Shown one piece after another: positions 7,177 to 9,391 of a stretch of 9,391 nucleotides of DNA. A program made the translations under genes and the position numbers. Source of the DNA: an uncultured Clostridia bacterium. Its GTDB lineage: Bacteria; Bacillota; Clostridia; Oscillospirales; Acutalibacteraceae. The stretch lies in contig CAMNHG010000048.1 in assembly GCA_946539105.1 (NCBI GenBank), positions 1-9,391 of the forward strand, in the 5' to 3' direction. Position 1 is the stretch's first letter. The number at the start of each line of letters is the position of its first letter. The notes under the pieces were generated by a model. That model had not been told where the DNA came from and made no database searches. It saw only the letters and a program-made list of their open reading frames with translations.

Positions 7177-8163
7177 ATGGGATTTAACAGTACAATCTAT
7201 AAGGCGGCAGGCGATTTGATGTTCGAAAGAAGATTAAACGCGGAAAAATCCGCCGACAGAAGAAGAGAAGAAATATACGGCAAACTTCCCCGCGCAAAAG
7301 AGCTTGAACAGCAAATTGCGGATACCGGAATCCGCGCGGTGAGAACCGTAATCGGCGGAGGAAACGCCGCTGAGGAGATGAAAAAGCTCAAAGAAGTAAA
7401 CCTCGGTCTGCAAAACGAGCTTAACGAGCTGTTGACTTCAAACGGTTATCCGGCAGACGTTTTTGAACCGAAGTATCTCTGCAAAAAATGCAACGACACC
7501 GGATATTATGAGTACGACGGCAGAACGCTTATGTGCGGTTGTATGAAAAAAGCACTTGTACAGTGCGCCGTGGCAGAGCTTAATAAAACCGCTCCGCTGT
7601 CGCTTTCAACCTTCGGAACGTTTGATTTGAGCTACTATTCAAAGGAGTTCGACAAATCAATCGGTGTAGTGCCGTATAACCATATGGAAAAGGTAAAAAA
7701 ATATTGTATGAATTACGCCGACGGCTTCACTCCCAAGGCAAACAGTATTTTGATGTACGGCAACACAGGTCTGGGAAAAACACATCTTTCGCTCGCTATA
7801 GCGAATGAGGTTATTCAAAAGGGCTTCGGCGTAATTTATGTATCTGCTCCGTCGCTTGCGCAGCAGCTCGAAAAAGAGCATTTCTCCCGCGATAATAAGT
7901 CGTCGGTTTCCAATATGCTGCTCGACTGCGATTTGCTTATTATCGACGATTTGGGAACAGAGTTCCAGACAAAATTTTCGATCGCTGAGCTTTATAATAT
8001 CTTCAATTCAAGATTATTGCTGTCGAAGCCGGTTATAATCAATACAAATTACGATTTTGATAAGCTCGAAGAGATTTATTCAGACAGATTTGTCTCCAGA
8101 ATCATCGGCAACGCTCAAAAATTAGCGTTCCTCGGAACGGATATCAGAATCAGAAAAAAATAA
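7177..8163 (+). CDS. Helicase loader ATPase, DnaC/DnaI family
   Basis: This AAA+ ATPase of 328 residues should load the hexameric replicative helicase onto single-stranded DNA at the origin or restart sites, with the DnaD-like protein made just before it. The ribosome site GAGGAA (7165-7170) overlaps the TGA of the upstream gene, so translation is probably coupled. Residues 1-95 are helical and charged, likely the helicase-binding part. A zinc-binding knuckle follows, with C102-x2-C105 and C120-x-C122. The AAA+ core has Walker A GNTGLGKT (195-202), Walker B LLIIDD (253-258), an IINTN sensor (287-291) and the SDRFVSRI motif (302-309), where R304 or R308 would be the arginine finger. All key residues are present. 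I see no terminator after the stop; the next signal is the tRNA promoter. Confidence 0.9.
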   Translation: MGFNSTIYKAAGDLMFERRLNAEKSADRRREEIYGKLPRAKELEQQIADTGIRAVRTVIGGGNAAEEMKKLKEVNLGLQNELNELLTSNGYPADVFEPKYLCKKCNDTGYYEYDGRTLMCGCMKKALVQCAVAELNKTAPLSLSTFGTFDLSYYSKEFDKSIGVVPYNHMEKVKKYCMNYADGFTPKANSILMYGNTGLGKTHLSLAIANEVIQKGFGVIYVSAPSLAQQLEKEHFSRDNKSSVSNMLLDCDLLIIDDLGTEFQTKFSIAELYNIFNSRLLLSKPVIINTNYDFDKLEEIYSDRFVSRIIGNAQKLAFLGTDIRIRKK

Positions 8164-8180
8164 AAATTTTCGAAAATCTA

Positions 8181-8209
8181 TTGACTTTTACGGTCATTTA
8201 GATTATAAT
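8181..8209 (+). promoter_or_regulatory. Strong promoter of the tRNA-Gln/tRNA-Pro unit
   Basis: TTGACT (8181-8186), exactly 17 nt, then TATAAT (8204-8209). It is closest to consensus in the window, as expected for stable RNA. Transcription from about 8216 leaves a 27-nt 5' leader to be trimmed by RNase P. The -35 box lies 17 nt after the helicase-loader stop codon. Confidence 0.88.
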
Positions 8210-8242
8210 ATCTACTGTTGCACAGCGAGTTGCAATAAATCT

Positions 8243-8316
8243 TGCGGAATAGTGTAACGGTAGCACGACAGACTCTGACTCTGTTTGTTGGGGTTCGAAT
8301 CCCTATTCCGCAGCCA
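8243..8316 (+). tRNA. tRNA-Gln (anticodon CTG)
   Basis: A full cloverleaf is visible. The acceptor stem is TGCGGAA/TTCCGCA, the anticodon stem ACAGA/TCTGT (8268-8272 with 8280-8284) closes the loop CTCTGAC, and CTG is at 8275-8277, reading CAG. The T arm has loop TTCGAAT. Discriminator G at 8313 is followed by an encoded CCA (8314-8316). Confidence 0.95.
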
Positions 8317-8317
8317 T

Positions 8318-8344
8318 CAGCCTCGAGTTGCTCGAGGCTGTTTT
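8318..8344 (+). terminator. Perfect hairpin with short T run between the two tRNA genes
   Basis: CAGCCTCGAG (8318-8327) pairs with CTCGAGGCTG (8331-8340), 10 bp with a 3-nt loop, followed by only four T. It begins one base after the CCA of tRNA-Gln and ends 7 nt before tRNA-Pro. No promoter fits between them, so it must be leaky if it terminates, or it may serve as a processing signal. Confidence 0.6.
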
Positions 8345-8351
8345 ACTAAAA

Positions 8352-8428
8352 CGAGGTGTAGCGCAGTTTGGTAGCGCACATCGTTCGGGACGATGGGGCC
8401 GCAGGTTCAAGTCCTGTCACCTCGACCA
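8352..8428 (+). tRNA. tRNA-Pro (anticodon CGG)
   Basis: The acceptor stem is CGAGGTG/CACCTCG. The anticodon stem CATCG/CGATG (8379-8383 with 8391-8395) closes the loop TTCGGGA, with CGG at 8386-8388, reading CCG. The T arm has GGTTCAAGTCC. Discriminator A at 8425 is followed by an encoded CCA (8426-8428). Pieces of its 3' end recur at 8614-8628 and 9299-9313, and inverted at 8471-8487 and 9154-9170. Confidence 0.95.
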
Positions 8429-8463
8429 AACAAAAAGGGCTCTTTGAGCCCTTTTTTGTTTGG
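8414..8463 (+). repeat. Direct repeat, left copy: tRNA-Pro 3' end plus terminator (att-like)
   Basis: Fifty bases from CTGTCACC in the T stem of tRNA-Pro through the terminator to GTTTGG. They recur at 9299-9348 with one substitution (C to T) and two single-base homopolymer changes. Direct repeats of a tRNA 3' end bracketing accessory DNA are the classic footprint of tRNA-targeted integration; no integrase is present to confirm it. Confidence 0.7.
8437..8457 (+). terminator. Rho-independent terminator after tRNA-Pro
   Basis: GGGCTC (8437-8442), loop TTT and GAGCCC (8446-8451), followed by six T. The flanking CCAAACAAAAA and TTTTTTGTTTGG extend the stem back into the tRNA CCA. It should end the tRNA transcription unit. 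Confidence 0.88.
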
Positions 8464-8467
8464 TTGG

Positions 8468-8628
8468 AAAAGGTGACAGGACTTGAAGGCGACTGTGCCG
8501 ACCAAAGGGAGGCAAAAACGTCACAGTGTGACGTTTTTAAGGAGAGAGCCACGCAATTTATAGCTATGCTCACGCCGCAACAAACGAGCAGAACATTTCA
8601 CATTATAAAACAACTGTCACCTCGACCA
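8468..8628 (+). repeat. About 160-bp tRNA-Pro-linked repeat, copy 1
   Basis: It begins AAAAGGTGACAGGACTTGAA, an inverted copy of the tRNA-Pro 3' end, and ends CTGTCACCTCGACCA, a direct copy of it. GGTGACAG (8472-8479) and CTGTCACC (8614-8621) therefore act as 8-bp terminal inverted repeats. The interior shows no plausible gene but holds a 25-bp palindrome. It differs from copy 2 by only two missing bases (in GCAG/AACAT and in the A run near 8607). Confidence 0.85.
8514..8538. terminator. Perfect 25-bp palindrome in repeat copy 1, terminator-like on both strands
   Basis: AAAAACGTCACA, a central G, then TGTGACGTTTTT. Each arm is 12 bp and each strand ends in five T, so it could act as a weak bidirectional terminator or as a protein or RNA structural site. 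Confidence 0.55.
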
Positions 8629-8632
8629 GTAT

Positions 8633-8672
8633 GAGTGTTCATAACGGGTTTAGGTTATGGGCACTCTTTTTT
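8633..8672 (+). terminator. Rho-independent terminator after repeat copy 1
   Basis: GAGTGTTCATAAC (8633-8645) pairs with GTTATGGGCACTC (8654-8666), 13 bp with two wobble pairs and an 8-nt loop, then six T (8667-8672). It lies 5 nt after a CCA that copies the tRNA-Pro end, as a tRNA terminator would. Confidence 0.8.
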
Positions 8673-9103
8673 GTTTAGTTAAGAAAGCGGGAATACAATT
8701 GAAAGAAAAGAAAATAAAAACCAGCGATTTGATTCGAATTAGTAATTTAATCGAAACTCTGGAAGAGAGTTTTGAAAACCCTAAAAACCAATGGTGCTTT
8801 CTGCATTTTCTTGAGAAAACGCTCAATGAATCCGCAGATGGTTATGTTAAGGATTGTCAAGAAATATATTTCGATAAGGAAGACGGACATTTTCACAGCC
8901 GGTTTAGTCATTATAATGGCGGGAACATGTTTGATCAGCACACTTGGGGCAATTCCTTTTTATCTTCCGTAGGGCTGTTATCTGCGATGAATAACGAAAA
9001 AAGTAGGCTGCGTTCAATTTACTGTTATGAGGATGATGCAACATTTGAAGCGGATTTTAAGAAATTAACGCAAATGCTGATCGGTTGGGAAAGAATCAGA
9101 TAA
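8657..9103 (+). CDS. Unrecognised small soluble protein, possible cargo of the repeat islet
   Basis: I do not recognise this protein (148 residues from the ATG). It has no signal peptide or clear membrane segment. It looks globular, with an amphipathic N-terminal helix (SDLIRISNLIETLEESF), a middle rich in aromatic and His residues (HFHSRFSHY, DQHTWGNSF) and a helical end (FKKLTQMLIGWERIR). The start is doubtful: ATG 8657 falls inside the stem of the preceding terminator and its first codons are the T-tract, while an in-frame TTG at 8699 avoids this with only a weak GCGGGA upstream. TTGTTT (8671-8676), 17 nt, TACAAT (8694-8699) is a weak promoter candidate that would need a still later start. 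The A-rich codon use and its place between two repeat copies suggest acquired DNA. Function is unknown; it may not be expressed. Confidence 0.55.
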   Translation: MGTLFCLVKKAGIQLKEKKIKTSDLIRISNLIETLEESFENPKNQWCFLHFLEKTLNESADGYVKDCQEIYFDKEDGHFHSRFSHYNGGNMFDQHTWGNSFLSSVGLLSAMNNEKSRLRSIYCYEDDATFEADFKKLTQMLIGWERIR

Positions 9104-9150
9104 TATGCGAATTCCACCTGTGAATCTGTCTTGAACACTCGCACCAAACA
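9104..9150. other. Short joint between ORF and repeat copy 2
   Basis: No gene. It contains GCGAATTCCACC (9107-9118), almost the inverse of 9357-9368, and TGAACACTC (9132-9140), the exact inverse of 8633-8641. It then runs into CACCAAACAAAAA, which copies the CCA-end flank of tRNA-Pro (ACCAAACAAAAA at 8425-8436). Confidence 0.6.
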
Positions 9151-9313
9151 AAAAGGTGACAGGACTTGAAGGCGACTGTGCCGACCAAAGGGAGGCAAAA
9201 ACGTCACAGTGTGACGTTTTTAAGGAGAGAGCCACGCAATTTATAGCTATGCTCACGCCGCAACAAACGAGCAGGAACATTTCACATTATAAAAACAACT
9301 GTCACCTCGACCA
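9151..9313 (+). repeat. About 160-bp tRNA-Pro-linked repeat, copy 2
   Basis: Same orientation as copy 1 and identical apart from one extra G (GCAGGAACAT) and one extra A near 9295. Its terminal inverted repeats are GGTGACAG (9155-9162) and CTGTCACC (9299-9306). Here the 3' flank is the tRNA-Pro-type terminator, whereas copy 1 is followed by an unrelated one. Confidence 0.85.
9197..9221. terminator. Perfect 25-bp palindrome in repeat copy 2
   Basis: Identical to the palindrome at 8514-8538: 12-bp arms around a single G, with five T at the 3' end of either strand. No base of it has changed between the copies. Confidence 0.55.
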
Positions 9314-9348
9314 AATAAAAGGGCTCTTTGAGCCCTTTTTTTGTTTGG
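9299..9348 (+). repeat. Direct repeat, right copy: tRNA-Pro 3' end plus terminator (att-like)
   Basis: Matches 8414-8463 over 50 bp with one substitution and two single-base homopolymer changes. Upstream of CTGTCACC the match to tRNA-Pro stops, so this is a fragment and not a second tRNA. The distance between the two copies is 885 bp. Confidence 0.7.
9321..9342 (+). terminator. Second copy of the tRNA-Pro terminator
   Basis: GGGCTC (9321-9326), loop TTT, GAGCCC (9330-9335) and seven T. Same hairpin as at 8437-8457, so transcripts entering the islet from either side of the ORF should stop here. Confidence 0.8.
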
Positions 9349-9391
9349 CCGAAAAAGGTGAAATTCGCCTTTAATTCCCATCTTCAGTATT

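Larger units (their letters stand above)
8406..8487 (+). repeat. Long inverted repeat built on the tRNA-Pro 3' half
   Basis: The 17 bases at 8406-8422 (T loop, T stem and acceptor 3' strand of tRNA-Pro) are perfectly complementary to AGGTGACAGGACTTGAA at 8471-8487. Inside this, C8423-G8466, G8424-T8465 and the 18-bp terminator arm continue the pairing, so about 37 bp can form with only a GAAA bulge (8467-8470) and one unpaired T. The loop is TTT (8443-8445). Confidence 0.85.

Noticed and set aside
8346..8573. Minus-strand ORF of 75 codons (and its likeness at 9065-9280) across the repeat
   Set aside because: It reads backwards through tRNA-Pro and its terminator. The similar peptide in copy 2 simply reflects DNA identity of the repeat, and no ribosome binding site is convincing.
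8602..8630. Minus-strand promoter at the right end of repeat copy 1 (TATAAT at 8607-8602)
   Set aside because: The -10 box is perfect but no acceptable -35 lies 16-18 nt upstream in either copy; not strong enough to report.
8368..8634. Plus-strand ORF of 88 codons through tRNA-Pro and repeat copy 1, with a partner at 9156-9374
   Set aside because: It starts inside the tRNA gene and crosses a terminator. Single-base indels between the copies shift the frame without any sign of selection on the protein.
8468..9313. CRISPR array
   Set aside because: There are only two long repeats, 683 bp apart, with no regular spacers or cas genes.

Overview
The window looks like chromosomal DNA of a gut-type, low-to-moderate GC Firmicute close to Ruminococcus (Oscillospirales/Ruminococcaceae). 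The signs are dockerin-bearing secreted proteins with Thr/Glu/Pro linkers, strong AGGAGG-type ribosome binding sites, a tandem-domain DnaD protein next to a DnaC/DnaI-type loader, and tRNA genes that encode CCA. Species cannot be fixed from the sequence.

Layout. (1) 1-2635: two secreted proteins, both ending in a type I dockerin. The first is cut by the left edge and carries a CAP-like domain; both share a cohesin-like beta module, so they look like paralogues. Back-to-back terminators at 2667-2730 separate them from the next unit. (2) 4725-2746, minus strand: a two-gene operon of a RING/zinc-ribbon, Q/N-rich membrane protein and a GalU-type uridylyltransferase, transcribed from one side of a divergent promoter region (4756-4846). 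(3) 4890-6008: prfB (release factor 2) with its own promoter and terminator and no programmed frameshift. (4) 6135-8163: a dnaD-like gene and a dnaC/dnaI-like gene, coupled with 10 nt between them, which should act together in loading the replicative helicase. (5) 8181-8457: tRNA-Gln(CTG) and tRNA-Pro(CGG) behind a near-consensus promoter, with a hairpin between them. (6) 8406-9368: a repeat-rich islet grafted on the 3' end of tRNA-Pro.

The islet is the unusual part. A roughly 160-bp repeat occurs twice, almost identical. Its left end is an inverted copy of the tRNA-Pro 3' end and its right end is a direct copy of it. A 50-bp direct repeat (tRNA-Pro 3' end plus terminator) brackets about 885 bp containing one unrecognised ORF. 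No integrase or transposase is present. The best reading is a non-autonomous, tRNA-derived mobile repeat, possibly with a cargo gene; mobility and function are inference only.
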